From Clostridia bacterium (GTDB lineage Bacteria > Bacillota > Sulfobacillia > SLMV01): a stretch of DNA of 7,433 nucleotides. This document shows positions 1-6,576 of the stretch, one piece after another (position 1 is the first letter of the stretch; every line of letters starts with the position of its first letter). The notes under the pieces are model-generated. The model was not told the origin of the DNA and made no database searches. It saw nothing but the letters and a program-made list of their open reading frames with translations. The position numbers were made by a program, and so were the translations under genes. The DNA lies in assembly GCA_007133365.1 (NCBI GenBank), contig SLMV01000088.1, positions 1 to 7,433 of the forward strand, written 5' to 3'.

Positions 1-350
1 TCAAGCGACACCCGGAAATCGGATACCGGATTGCGCAGTCATCGCCCGATCTTCTGCCCATCGCCGAGGCCATTTTGTCGCATCACGAATGGTACAACGG
101 TGAGGGCTATCCTCGGGGGTTATCCGGCGATGACATTCCCCTCACCGCCCGGGTGGTGGCGGTGGTGGATGCCTATGATGTGATGGTGACCGGACGGCCC
201 TACCGGGAAAAGGTGAGCCCCAAAGCGGCGGTGGCCGAACTTAAACGATGCGCCGGCACCCAGTTTGACCCCGACGTGGTGGAGGTTTTAGTCCAAGTGT
301 TGGAAGCGGATGAGCCCGGGCGCTTGGAGGTGCGGGCGAGTGATGCTTGA
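1..350 (+). CDS. HD-GYP domain cyclic-di-GMP phosphodiesterase, C-terminal part (5' end outside window)
   Basis: The first complete codon is at position 3, and 115 residues are readable to the TGA at 348-350. HD-GYP proteins hydrolyse cyclic di-GMP in the cytoplasm, often under control of an attached sensor or receiver domain. Visible here are HPEIGYRI near residue 3, the HHE triad at 27-29 followed by WYNGEGYPRGL (the GYP signature, residues 35-37), DAYD at 56-59, the RPYR stretch near 65, and the GTQFDP motif near 85. These are the usual family landmarks in the usual order. The N-terminal half, with the HD metal-binding residues and any sensor domain, lies upstream of the window, so the signal input cannot be judged. 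The protein ends soon after the catalytic domain. The family is clear. Activity on cyclic di-GMP is inferred from the family. Confidence 0.93.
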   Translation, partial: KRHPEIGYRIAQSSPDLLPIAEAILSHHEWYNGEGYPRGLSGDDIPLTARVVAVVDAYDVMVTGRPYREKVSPKAAVAELKRCAGTQFDPDVVEVLVQVLEADEPGRLEVRASDA

Positions 351-378
351 GACGGACAGGGAACGAGCGGGTCGGATG

Positions 379-405
379 TCATCCGGGGGGTTGACCCCCG
401 GATGA
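379..405. terminator. Strong GC-rich hairpin between convergent genes, probable bidirectional terminator
   Basis: The arms TCATCCGGGGG (379-389) and CCCCCGGATGA (395-405) form a perfect 11-bp stem around a five-base loop. It lies 29 bases after the HD-GYP stop and 8 bases beyond the stop of the leftward TM1266-type gene. Neither strand has a good T-tract right after the stem, so intrinsic termination may be inefficient or the stem may mainly stabilise 3' ends. The placement between convergent genes supports the terminator reading. Confidence 0.6.
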
Positions 406-412
406 TGAGGAC

Positions 413-661
413 TTATTCAAATCGCATGCAGTGGGTTTGCACCTCGGGGATGGCGTTCAGTTCGTTCTCCATTTTCTCTTTCTCCTCGAGGGCGCATAAC
501 ATGGTGACGAGAATGATGCCTTTGTTGGGATCGTCGGGATGCGGAATACCGCTTCGATTGAGGATATGGCGTCCGTGTTGGGTGAGCACGTCTTGGACCT
601 GTTTGGCATGGGCATCACGGTTATCAACCATGACGCCGACCACACAAATTCCTTCGGTCAA
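413..661 (-). CDS. TM1266-type (iron-only hydrogenase system) putative regulator, small ACT-like protein
   Basis: The product has 82 residues, the normal size for this family of single-domain, ferredoxin-like (ACT/NikR C-terminal-like) proteins. Typical features are the opening hydrophobic strand ICVVGVMVDNRD (5-16), the central GRHILNRSGIPHPD stretch (30-43) and a second strand, KGIILVTMLCALEE (47-60). The protein then ends with a short strand around residue 75. It starts with TTG at 659-661, preceded by AAAGGAGCGG eight bases upstream, so the non-ATG start is well supported. In the family, members are often encoded near [FeFe]-hydrogenase maturation or structural genes and are presumed regulators. 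No hydrogenase gene lies in this window, and the ligand is unknown. The gene is transcribed away from the glycosylase gene and toward HD-GYP. Family membership is likely, function only inferred. Confidence 0.75.
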   Translation of the reverse strand: MTEGICVVGVMVDNRDAHAKQVQDVLTQHGRHILNRSGIPHPDDPNKGIILVTMLCALEEKEKMENELNAIPEVQTHCMRFE

Positions 662-690
662 GGGAACCGCTCCTTTCGGATGATGATATC

Positions 691-719
691 TTGATGGTAA
701 TCGATGAGGGAAAGAGAAT
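691..719 (+). promoter_or_regulatory. Candidate sigma-A-type promoter for the glycosylase gene
   Basis: TTGATG (691-696) and GAGAAT (714-719) are separated by 17 bases, each matching four of six consensus positions. Transcription would start near 726, downstream of the ATGs at 704 and 722, which fits initiation of translation at 749. An oppositely oriented pair, TTGATT (complement of 717-722) and TACCAT (complement of 694-699), also spaced by 17, could serve the leftward TM1266-type gene. Both are pattern matches only. Confidence 0.35.
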
Positions 720-748
720 CAATGACCCATTCGGAAAGGGAGCGAGCG

Positions 749-1501
749 ATGCGGGTTTGGGATGTGCATCCTGGGTATTTAAGTCGGACGCGTTTGCTTG
801 GGCATCACGCCGAGATTCACGCCATTCACAGCATTCTTTCAAAGGGCAAATCTGGATATCGGCATCATCCGGAGACTGAGCGATGGCTGAAGCATTTGCC
901 GGCGCTTCGCCGGGTGCATGACCTGGTGGTGGCGGAGATGTTCCTTCGAGGCTATGCTCATCGGAGTCCGCTTTCGGGGGAACGCGCCTGGGCGCCGCAC
1001 TTTCCCAAATATTTGGAGGATCCGGGTGTGCAATTGATGCGATTGAAGGACAAGTATCAAGACGGTGAGGTTGGGCGCATCCCCCTACCGAAACGAAAGA
1101 CCGAGCTATGGGCCCATCACAAGTATCAGGTGATGACCCGGGGTTATCAGGTGTACCGGGCGGTGCAAACCCATTTCCGTCATCATCCCGATGAACGCCT
1201 CGAGGTGGACGCTCGCCTGGTCAAGGGCCTCATCGATCAGATCCGCCGGCCGCCCTGCCCGCCTGGTTTTCGCACCACCCGCGATCACCTTTGGGGCTAT
1301 GTGAGCGGAAGCGCCAGTGCGAAAGAAGCGGCTACCTATCGAGAAAAACGGGATCATCCGGCCGACGTGTGGGCCTATCTTTTCCAACTCGCAAGCCGCT
1401 ATGATGTGGTGTATTTGCTTCATCAGACCTGCTTTGCCGAGATCTTTCCCGATATGATGACCTTCGTTTCGCCTTCTTCTAACGGATCGGACACCCCGTA
1501 A
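749..1501 (+). CDS. Pyrimidine-dimer DNA glycosylase/endonuclease V-like protein with YbgA (DUF1722)-like C-terminal half
   Basis: The N-terminal half (residues 1-75) has the Pyr_excise/T4 endonuclease V pattern: MRVWDVHPGYL, LLGHHAEIHAI (17-27), GYRHHPE (36-42) and a closing RGYAHRSPL (67-75). Without gaps, Met1, Arg2 and Glu22 align with Thr2, Arg3 and catalytic Glu23 of T4 DenV, which excise cyclobutane dimers through an N-terminal amine and a Schiff base. The C-terminal half (about 118-235) resembles YbgA/DUF1722: ELWAHHKYQVM, DHLWGY (179-184), then YLLHQTCF near the end. I chose the ATG at 749 because family members begin at this residue, AAAGGGAG lies six bases upstream, and a longer start would bury the nucleophile. 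In-frame ATGs at 704 and 722 are the alternatives. A cytoplasmic DNA-repair role is inferred. Since Met replaces Thr, activity is not assured. Confidence 0.72.
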   Translation: MRVWDVHPGYLSRTRLLGHHAEIHAIHSILSKGKSGYRHHPETERWLKHLPALRRVHDLVVAEMFLRGYAHRSPLSGERAWAPHFPKYLEDPGVQLMRLKDKYQDGEVGRIPLPKRKTELWAHHKYQVMTRGYQVYRAVQTHFRHHPDERLEVDARLVKGLIDQIRRPPCPPGFRTTRDHLWGYVSGSASAKEAATYREKRDHPADVWAYLFQLASRYDVVYLLHQTCFAEIFPDMMTFVSPSSNGSDTP

Positions 1502-1547
1502 CAAAGCGAACTTCACCCCTTTCAAACGTCAAAGGCCGCATCGGGTG

Positions 1548-1576
1548 TTGCCCTGTCAAAGCCAAGGGGATATGCT
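1548..1576 (+). promoter_or_regulatory. Candidate sigma-A-type promoter upstream of the YitT/MATE pair
   Basis: TTGCCC (1548-1553) and TATGCT (1571-1576) are 17 bases apart, each matching four of six consensus bases. The predicted transcript start would lie about 30 bases before the YitT start codon. No operator-like dyad is visible here. This is a pattern match without further support. Confidence 0.35.
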
Positions 1577-1610
1577 GGCAGTTGATAGTTTAAAGGAGGG
1601 GAGGAGCCCG

Positions 1611-2459
1611 ATGAATTGGCGACGATACTTTACGGAAGTGATCGGGATTATTGTCGGGTCCACGGTGGCGGCCATCGGAATGAACATGTTTTTGATCCCC
1701 AATCGACTGGCGGCCGGTGGTGTGAGTGGACTGGGCATTATCCTGTTTCATACCTTTAACATTCCGGTGGGACTCACCATCCTTGCGTTGAACATCCCGC
1801 TTTTTGTTTTGGCCTATCGCTATTTGGGCAAGCGGTTCTTCTTTCACAGCTTGGTGGGAGCACTCGTCTTTCCGTTTATGATCGAAGTTTTTGCTTTTTT
1901 GCCGGCGGCGACGGACGATTTGCTGTTGGCCTCAGTCTACGGTGGTCTGGTCCTCGGGGTCGGGTTGGGCACGGTGTTTCGCTATCAGGGTTCGACCGGG
2001 GGGACCGCCACGGCGGCGAAACTTTTGCATCGGTTTCTCGGTATCACCACCGGGGAGGGACTTTTAGGAAGCGATCTCGTGATCCTGGCGGTGGCCGGTT
2101 TGACCTTCGGCGCGGAACTTGGGCTCTATGCGGCGATCTCACTCGCGGTGGGCAGCTGGGTGATCGACGTGGTGCAGGAGGGATTGAGTGCCGCGAAGAA
2201 TGCGTTTATCATCACCGAGCATGCCGCTGCCATCAACGAAAAGATTTTGGTGGAACTTCGCCGTGGTGCCACGTTGCTTGAGGGTCGGGGCGGTTATTCG
2301 GGAGCGCCGAAAGGGATTTTGATGTGCGTGGTGAACCGAAACGAGATTTCTCGGCTCAAGCACATCATTTATGAGGTGGACCCGGATGCGTTTTTGGTGG
2401 TCGGAAATGCCTACGAAGTGCTGGGCGAAGGGTTTCGTCATATGGAAGCGCCCTCGTAG
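1611..2459 (+). CDS. YitT family membrane protein (DUF161 plus C-terminal DUF2179)
   Basis: The product has 282 residues, the usual length of the family. The first 190 residues are hydrophobic and hold about five or six membrane segments, with family landmarks at the front: FLIPNRLAAGGVSGLGIIL (27-45) and later FRYQGSTGGT (123-132). The last 85 residues form the soluble DUF2179 domain, with ATLLEGRGGYSG (220-231), CVVNRNEISRLK (239-250), the VDPDAF stretch near 256 and a closing EVLGEGF (269-275). YitT proteins are widespread in Bacillota and are thought to be transporters or transport-linked, but their substrates are not established. I chose the ATG at 1611 because AAAGGAGGGGAGGAG lies just upstream. 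An in-frame ATG at 1545 would add 22 polar residues with no ribosome binding site. It probably heads an operon with the MATE gene, 50 bases downstream. Confidence 0.92.
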   Translation: MNWRRYFTEVIGIIVGSTVAAIGMNMFLIPNRLAAGGVSGLGIILFHTFNIPVGLTILALNIPLFVLAYRYLGKRFFFHSLVGALVFPFMIEVFAFLPAATDDLLLASVYGGLVLGVGLGTVFRYQGSTGGTATAAKLLHRFLGITTGEGLLGSDLVILAVAGLTFGAELGLYAAISLAVGSWVIDVVQEGLSAAKNAFIITEHAAAINEKILVELRRGATLLEGRGGYSGAPKGILMCVVNRNEISRLKHIIYEVDPDAFLVVGNAYEVLGEGFRHMEAPS

Positions 2460-2509
2460 GGGGCCCGGGTGATGAGAACCGGATAAGAAAGCACAAAGGA
2501 GGCGGGGGA

Positions 2510-3919
2510 ATGGCATTGCCGCGGGATCGCTCGACGCGCATGGGGACGGAATCGATTGGAAAACTCTTGCTGGAGTTTTCGCTTCCCGCCATGCTCGCGA
2601 TGTTCGTCACGGCCTCTTATAACATTGTGGACAGCATCTTCATCGGCCGGTTGGGCAGTGAGGCGCTGGCGGCGTTGTCGGTAGCCTTTCCTCTTCAGAT
2701 GATCATCGGTGCCGTGGGGATCGGCACCGGCGTGGGGGCGGCTTCTCTCATTTCGCGTTCACTCGGGGCCGGGGATCCGAACCGGGCGGCCCAAGGGGCG
2801 GGTCAACTGGTCCCCCTGGCGCTGGGGTTTAGTGTGGTTGCGGTCTTCGTGGGCGTGTTTGCGCTGGAACCGGTCCTCATTCTATTCGGTGCCACCCCTG
2901 AGATTATGGAGCCGACCTCGGATTATATGTTTCTCATTACGGTAGGTGCCGTGCTCTTTTTCGGCATCATGATGTTGAATAACGTGGTCCGAGCCGAGGG
3001 CAATCCCATCTTTTCCATGAAAGTCTTGATCCTCTCGGCGTTGATCAACATTGCCTTAGATCCCCTCTTCATTTTCGGCTGGGGCTTTTTCCCGGCCTTG
3101 GGGGTTCAGGGGGCGGCGGTGGCGACCCTCTTGGCCAAGGGCATCGGCGTGGCGCTGTTACTATGGTATTTTCTGACCGGCCGAAGCGAACTGCATTTTC
3201 GCATCGATCACTTGGTGCCGGACTTTGGGAGTATTGTGGAAATCTATCGCATCGGGTTTCCCATGATGCTGATGCAGGTGGCCACCAACGTCTCCTTGAT
3301 TGTTGCTAACAACATTTTGGGCGCCTTTGGGTATGTGCCGATTGCGGTGATGGGGCTCATCATCCGGTTGCAGATGTTCGCGTTTATGCCGGTGGTGGGG
3401 ATCATTCAGGGGTTGTTGCCGATCATCGGCTATAATTTCGGGGCGGGGAAACGACCGCGTGTCCGGGAGGCGATGTTCAAGGCCGCCCGAGCGGGGACCG
3501 GGTTCTTCGTGCTGGTGGGCGGGGCGTTCTTTGCCTTTCCGGAGGTGTTTCTTCGAATCTTCAGTTCGGAACCGGAGTTGTTGGCGGTCGGGGAGCGGGC
3601 CCTTCGCATCATGGTGCTGATGTATCCGGTGATCGCCATCCAGATGGTTTCGTTGACCTTTTTCCAGGGGATCGGCAAAGGGCTTCCCTCCCTGGTGCTA
3701 TCCGTGCTCCGGGAGTTCTTGGTTTACATCCCCTTAATGGTGTTGCTGTCTTCTTTTTGGGGGTTGACCGGGGTGTGGGCCGCACGGCCGGTGGCAGATG
3801 CCTTTTCGCTGACGGTGGCCCTGACCTTTTTAGTCAAGGAATTTAAACGGCAGAAGATCCCCCTGTTAGGTGATTTTCCCGACGAAGAGGCGCCCGATGC
3901 ATCGATGGCCCAAGACTGA
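2510..3919 (+). CDS. MATE family multidrug/cation efflux transporter
   Basis: The product has 469 residues and a pattern of about twelve hydrophobic segments in two related halves, which is normal for MATE antiporters (about 440-470 residues). They expel cationic drugs or metabolites from the cytoplasm using Na+ or H+ gradients. Landmarks are LPAMLAMFVTASYNIVDSIF (25-44), IGRLGSEALAAL (45-56), VRAEGNP (160-166), INIALDPLFIFG (179-190), then in the second half PIIGYNFGAG (304-313) and FFQGIGKG (384-391). The C-terminus is a short charged tail. The start at 2510 is set by AAAGGAGGCGGG close upstream. It follows the YitT gene by 50 bases without a visible terminator, so co-transcription is likely. 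By sequence feel it is closer to the MepA/DinF-like bacterial group than to eukaryotic MATEs. The substrate cannot be told from sequence. Confidence 0.94.
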   Translation: MALPRDRSTRMGTESIGKLLLEFSLPAMLAMFVTASYNIVDSIFIGRLGSEALAALSVAFPLQMIIGAVGIGTGVGAASLISRSLGAGDPNRAAQGAGQLVPLALGFSVVAVFVGVFALEPVLILFGATPEIMEPTSDYMFLITVGAVLFFGIMMLNNVVRAEGNPIFSMKVLILSALINIALDPLFIFGWGFFPALGVQGAAVATLLAKGIGVALLLWYFLTGRSELHFRIDHLVPDFGSIVEIYRIGFPMMLMQVATNVSLIVANNILGAFGYVPIAVMGLIIRLQMFAFMPVVGIIQGLLPIIGYNFGAGKRPRVREAMFKAARAGTGFFVLVGGAFFAFPEVFLRIFSSEPELLAVGERALRIMVLMYPVIAIQMVSLTFFQGIGKGLPSLVLSVLREFLVYIPLMVLLSSFWGLTGVWAARPVADAFSLTVALTFLVKEFKRQKIPLLGDFPDEEAPDASMAQD

Positions 3920-3971
3920 CGCCTCGCGCCGGTGTTTCGTCGTCAAAATCGGACCCATCCGGGATAACGCC

Positions 3972-4011
3972 TTCTCCAAACGGGAGAAATGGCAATGCCG
4001 GGGGCTGCCAT
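3972..4011. terminator. Two adjacent weak hairpins between convergent MATE and SoxB-like genes
   Basis: TTCTCC/GGAGAA (3972-3977 with 3983-3988, five-base loop) and ATGGCA/TGCCAT (3989-3994 with 4006-4011) sit side by side in the 193-base gap between the two convergent genes. On the leftward strand the second hairpin is followed by TTTCTCC, a poor T-rich tail. No better terminator is visible in the gap. Both stems are only six base pairs, so this is a tentative call. Confidence 0.25.
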
Positions 4012-4112
4012 CCGGCCACGGGCATCTGGGCAATCATCGGCCTAATCCATCCGTTTAGCGGTCCCGGATCGTTCTGTGGCTTTAGACGATGCCATCGGAC
4101 AAATGGATTCCT

Positions 4113-5567
4113 TCACACCGCCACCACCGTATTTCTTAGCGCCGCCGATACCGGTTTACCCCCGGTGTTCCCCAGGTAGTCGGTCAAGGCATCGATGGCG
4201 CGCATGGGGTGTTCGCGCCGGTCCGAGCCATATTTCGCGGGGACTCCCTGGCGGGTGACGAAAGCGGCGTTGTACACCGCGTCGGGCCGCACCCGTTTGC
4301 CGCCCACGAACAATTCCTGGATCCGCTGGCCCGCGGGGTTTTCCAACTTAAAATAGAGGTTGAGACCGGCGCAACGTTTGACGAAGCCGCCCATCTGCTG
4401 GTAGGGATCGGCGGAGAAGGTGCGCTCGAGGTTTTCCTCCATCATGTGCCACAGTTCATCGCCGGTGAGTTGACAGGTGGACACGGGCGGGTTGACCGGG
4501 ATGATATTGTACAGATCGTTTTGTGTGATGGGACCGGCCGGGATCGGCGCGCCATAGCGCCATCCGTTGGAAAAGGCGATGGTGGCGCCAGTCGTCTTTA
4601 CCAGGGCATCTAGAAGCAGATTATCCATGGTGGCCTCAAGTGCGGTGTATCGGTGGAGGTCGGTTTCCGTATACCCGACCACTTCTCCCAACCTCTCGCG
4701 TTCGGGCGCCAACGTTTCCTTGACGCTTTCGGCCACGTCCTCGTTTGGTTGCACCGAATCACCAAGGACTATGAGATGATGGCGGTAATCCGCGACCCTC
4801 CCCGATTCTACCGATACGTCCAGACGACCGAGAAAAGAAGCGTGACACCCCGATTGGATTATGATGGTGTTATTGATCCTGATGGGGCGAAAGAGGCGGT
4901 TGTGGGTGTGTCCACTCAGCAATACGTCGATGCCTGAAACCTCGCGGGCGAGTTTCACTTCCTGGGGAAAACCGAGATGGGAGAGGACGATCACCAGGTC
5001 GACCTTCTCTTTCTCCCGTAACTCGGTCACAAAACCCGGGAGTTCCCGATTGCCGAGGGTGAAATGGAGGCCTTCACTGAAGTGGGGCGGCATCACCTTG
5101 TCCACGATGGTGGCGGCAATGCCGATGATGCCCACGCGAATGCCGTTCGCCTCTCGGATGATATAGGGATCAAAAACCCGTTCTCCGGTCGCGTCATCAT
5201 AACAGTTGATTGCCAGCACGGGATAATTCAGCTGGCGCGCGATCGTCTGGAACCGTTTTGGCCCGTAAGCGAACTCCCAGTGGGCGGTCATGGCGTCGAA
5301 ACCGATTTGGTTGAGGAGGGGAATCAGGGCTTGGCCTTCGGTGCTAACCGCCGGGTAGGTGCCGTGAACGGTATCCCCGCAATCAAAAGCCAATACCTTT
5401 CCGGAGCGCTCGCGCCGGATTGCTTCCAGGGCCCCGGCCACCCGGGCGAAGCCACCGACCTTCCGGAAGGTGGGGTGACGGCCGTGCCAGAAGAGTTCCG
5501 GGTGGGGGGCGATGTAGCCGTGACTGTCGTTCATCTGAACGAGGGTAAGGTCTCGTCGATTTGACAT
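4113..5567 (-). CDS. SoxB-like metallophosphoesterase/5'-nucleotidase family protein without signal peptide
   Basis: The product has 484 residues with the two-domain layout of the UshA/SoxB family: a binuclear metallophosphoesterase domain (about 1-270) and a 5'-nucleotidase C-terminal domain (about 295-484). Metal-site motifs are all present: DSH (14-16), CGDT (63-66), HWE (96-98), SH (196-197) and GHTHN (219-223). Ordinary 5'-nucleotidases have an Asn-His-Glu motif at the third site. Here it is AHWEFAYG (95-102), matching the GHWEF type of SoxB, which hydrolyses sulfate from SoxYZ-bound thiosulfate intermediates. SoxB-like traits recur at NGWRYG (334-339) and DPYQQMGG (387-394). The start ATG has GGAGGCG just upstream, and no Tat, Sec or lipoprotein signal precedes the catalytic domain, so it is probably cytoplasmic. 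No other sox gene is in the window. A phosphatase role on nucleotides or a sulfur-linked role are both open. Confidence 0.88.
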   Translation of the reverse strand: MSNRRDLTLVQMNDSHGYIAPHPELFWHGRHPTFRKVGGFARVAGALEAIRRERSGKVLAFDCGDTVHGTYPAVSTEGQALIPLLNQIGFDAMTAHWEFAYGPKRFQTIARQLNYPVLAINCYDDATGERVFDPYIIREANGIRVGIIGIAATIVDKVMPPHFSEGLHFTLGNRELPGFVTELREKEKVDLVIVLSHLGFPQEVKLAREVSGIDVLLSGHTHNRLFRPIRINNTIIIQSGCHASFLGRLDVSVESGRVADYRHHLIVLGDSVQPNEDVAESVKETLAPERERLGEVVGYTETDLHRYTALEATMDNLLLDALVKTTGATIAFSNGWRYGAPIPAGPITQNDLYNIIPVNPPVSTCQLTGDELWHMMEENLERTFSADPYQQMGGFVKRCAGLNLYFKLENPAGQRIQELFVGGKRVRPDAVYNAAFVTRQGVPAKYGSDRREHPMRAIDALTDYLGNTGGKPVSAALRNTVVAV

Positions 5568-6567
5568 TTTGCGCCTCCGATCTTTCTTTTGAGTTTCTGA
5601 TTAAGATGGGAGATTGTGACTTCGATTTGTCCAGTTGGTTTCATTAGAGGTCGTAAAAGACATAGAGAATCGCTGACCGACATTCCGGATCGGTGATGAA
5701 CGGTTGCGCGTCGTTAGATGGTTCGGGACTTAAGATGAGCGTGGTGATGACGGAGCCATCCCGACTTCCTGTCCATCTTATGTATGAAAAAGGACGTCCG
5801 CGCATTTCAAAAATGGCATCATGAACGAAAGCTCAATACCGTATATCTTTAGATTATCATATCTTCCGATGATCGGTTGCCTTGGTCGCACGTTCTTTTT
5901 CCCCAAGTGGAATTCGCTTGTCTTAAAGTTAAAGCAGCGGCACGTCGTTTTGACCATGCTGATGAGAGTCGATTCCGTATCACGTTTCACCCATGAGGTT
6001 GTTTCATCATTTCCGTGGGCATGCCTTTCTTATGCCAAGGTGAGGCGGGTGCGCGATGATAAGCCGATGCGAAACGGGGGTTCGTCGGGACACAGGGAGG
6101 CAGAGCGATCCTGTAATCAGCGGATGCCTTGACGGGGCGCTCATCAATGGAGGACCCGAGGTCGGCGAGGCCCGGGAAGTGTCGGCGATCCTGGGGGACC
6201 GAACTGGGGTTATCTTCGGCGGTGTCCTTTACAGCATCTCGCTGGACCGATTCGGTTTTGATCGGGAGCGGTTTGTGCGTTCGACTTTGATGGTCTGCTT
6301 GGGAAATCGGGGAGCTGAGGGCGCCTCGGATCTGTCGGGACGCGATTTGCGGTGTTTGTTTGAGATTCCGTTCATCTTCAGGGCTGATGTGGCATCATGG
6401 TTTCGGCCGTTGGCAAAGGAGCCGGCGACGGGTCGCCATCAAATGAAGAATCCTTGCGGATGCCTTTGCCGAAGAGGGTGCCCTTCTTTATGGCGGACGA
6501 CGAAGTGCTATTTTGGTCCAGCCTGTCGGAAAGCGATGTCGAGGTTCCATCTGCTAAGAATACAGAA
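5568..6567. other. About 1 kb without a recognisable gene; short open frames on both strands
   Basis: I see no family signature, RNA gene or intact insertion sequence here. The stretch from about 5770 to 5990 is visibly AT-richer than its neighbours. Long open frames exist on both strands between about 6056 and 6400, but they lack ribosome binding sites or start codons and their translations look compositionally random. Two short frames, at 5644-5805 (-) and 6397-6576 (+), look more protein-like and are listed separately. The leftward upstream region of the SoxB-like gene lies at 5568-5650, and no convincing promoter pair was found in it. Decayed or displaced genes are a reasonable but unproven explanation. 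Confidence 0.4.
5644..5805 (-). pseudogene. Possible C-terminal gene fragment upstream of the SoxB-like gene, unrecognised
   Basis: A 53-residue frame from ATG (5803-5805) to TAA reads like genuine protein, with well-formed strands and balanced composition: RGRPFSYIRW near the start, DGSVITTLIL in the middle and SAILYVFYDL at the end. There is no ribosome binding site before the ATG. The frame stays open a little further upstream (to a TGA), and a different frame that ends at 5778 continues upstream to a GTG at 5990, so one frameshift would join the two into a protein of roughly 115 residues. It lies on the same strand as the SoxB-like gene and ends 76 bases before its start. I do not recognise a family. 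It may equally be chance. Confidence 0.2.
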
Positions 6568-6576
6568 AAGCCATGA
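6397..6576 (+). CDS. Possible small hypothetical protein, unrecognised
   Basis: A 59-residue frame runs from an ATG at 6397 to a TGA at 6574-6576. The first 20 residues are Gly/Ser-rich. From the internal ATG at 6460 the translation is more protein-like, with RVPFFMADDEVLFW (residues 26-39) and an acidic-polar tail ending in NTEKP. Neither start has a clear ribosome binding site. The stop codon lies inside the left arm of the hairpin at 6568-6596, which is unusual for a normally terminated rightward gene. It could be the end of a decayed longer gene whose upstream part has lost its frame. No family recognised. Confidence 0.22.
   Translation: MVSAVGKGAGDGSPSNEESLRMPLPKRVPFFMADDEVLFWSSLSESDVEVPSAKNTEKP

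Noticed and set aside
704..748. Longer start for the glycosylase gene at 704 or 722
   Set aside because: The extra residues are highly charged and match nothing in the family, the candidate promoter would start transcription downstream of both ATGs, and a ribosome binding site is well placed for 749.
1106..1525. Leftward 139-codon frame opposite the glycosylase gene
   Set aside because: It is the complement of a well-supported coding frame, and its translation has no recognisable motif.
1502..1547. Terminator after the glycosylase gene
   Set aside because: Only a five-base-pair CCTTT/AAAGG stem is present and there is no T-tract.
1545..1610. Upstream ATG extending YitT by 22 residues
   Set aside because: There is no ribosome binding site before it, it overlaps the candidate promoter, and a very strong AAAGGAGG site precedes the ATG at 1611.
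4041..4110. Long imperfect inverted repeat (AATCCATCCG region with CGGACAAATGGATT region)
   Set aside because: The arms are interrupted and separated by about 40 bases, so a stable structure or operator is not supported.
5064..5564. Rightward 166-codon open frame antisense to the SoxB-like gene (and a 134-codon one at 4209-4613)
   Set aside because: They mirror a gene with complete metal-binding motifs on the other strand; their translations show no domain pattern and no convincing starts.
5568..5650. Promoter for the SoxB-like gene based on a TGGACA box on the leftward strand
   Set aside because: The box is close to a -35 consensus, but no -10 hexamer lies at 16-18 bases, only weak ones at wrong spacings.
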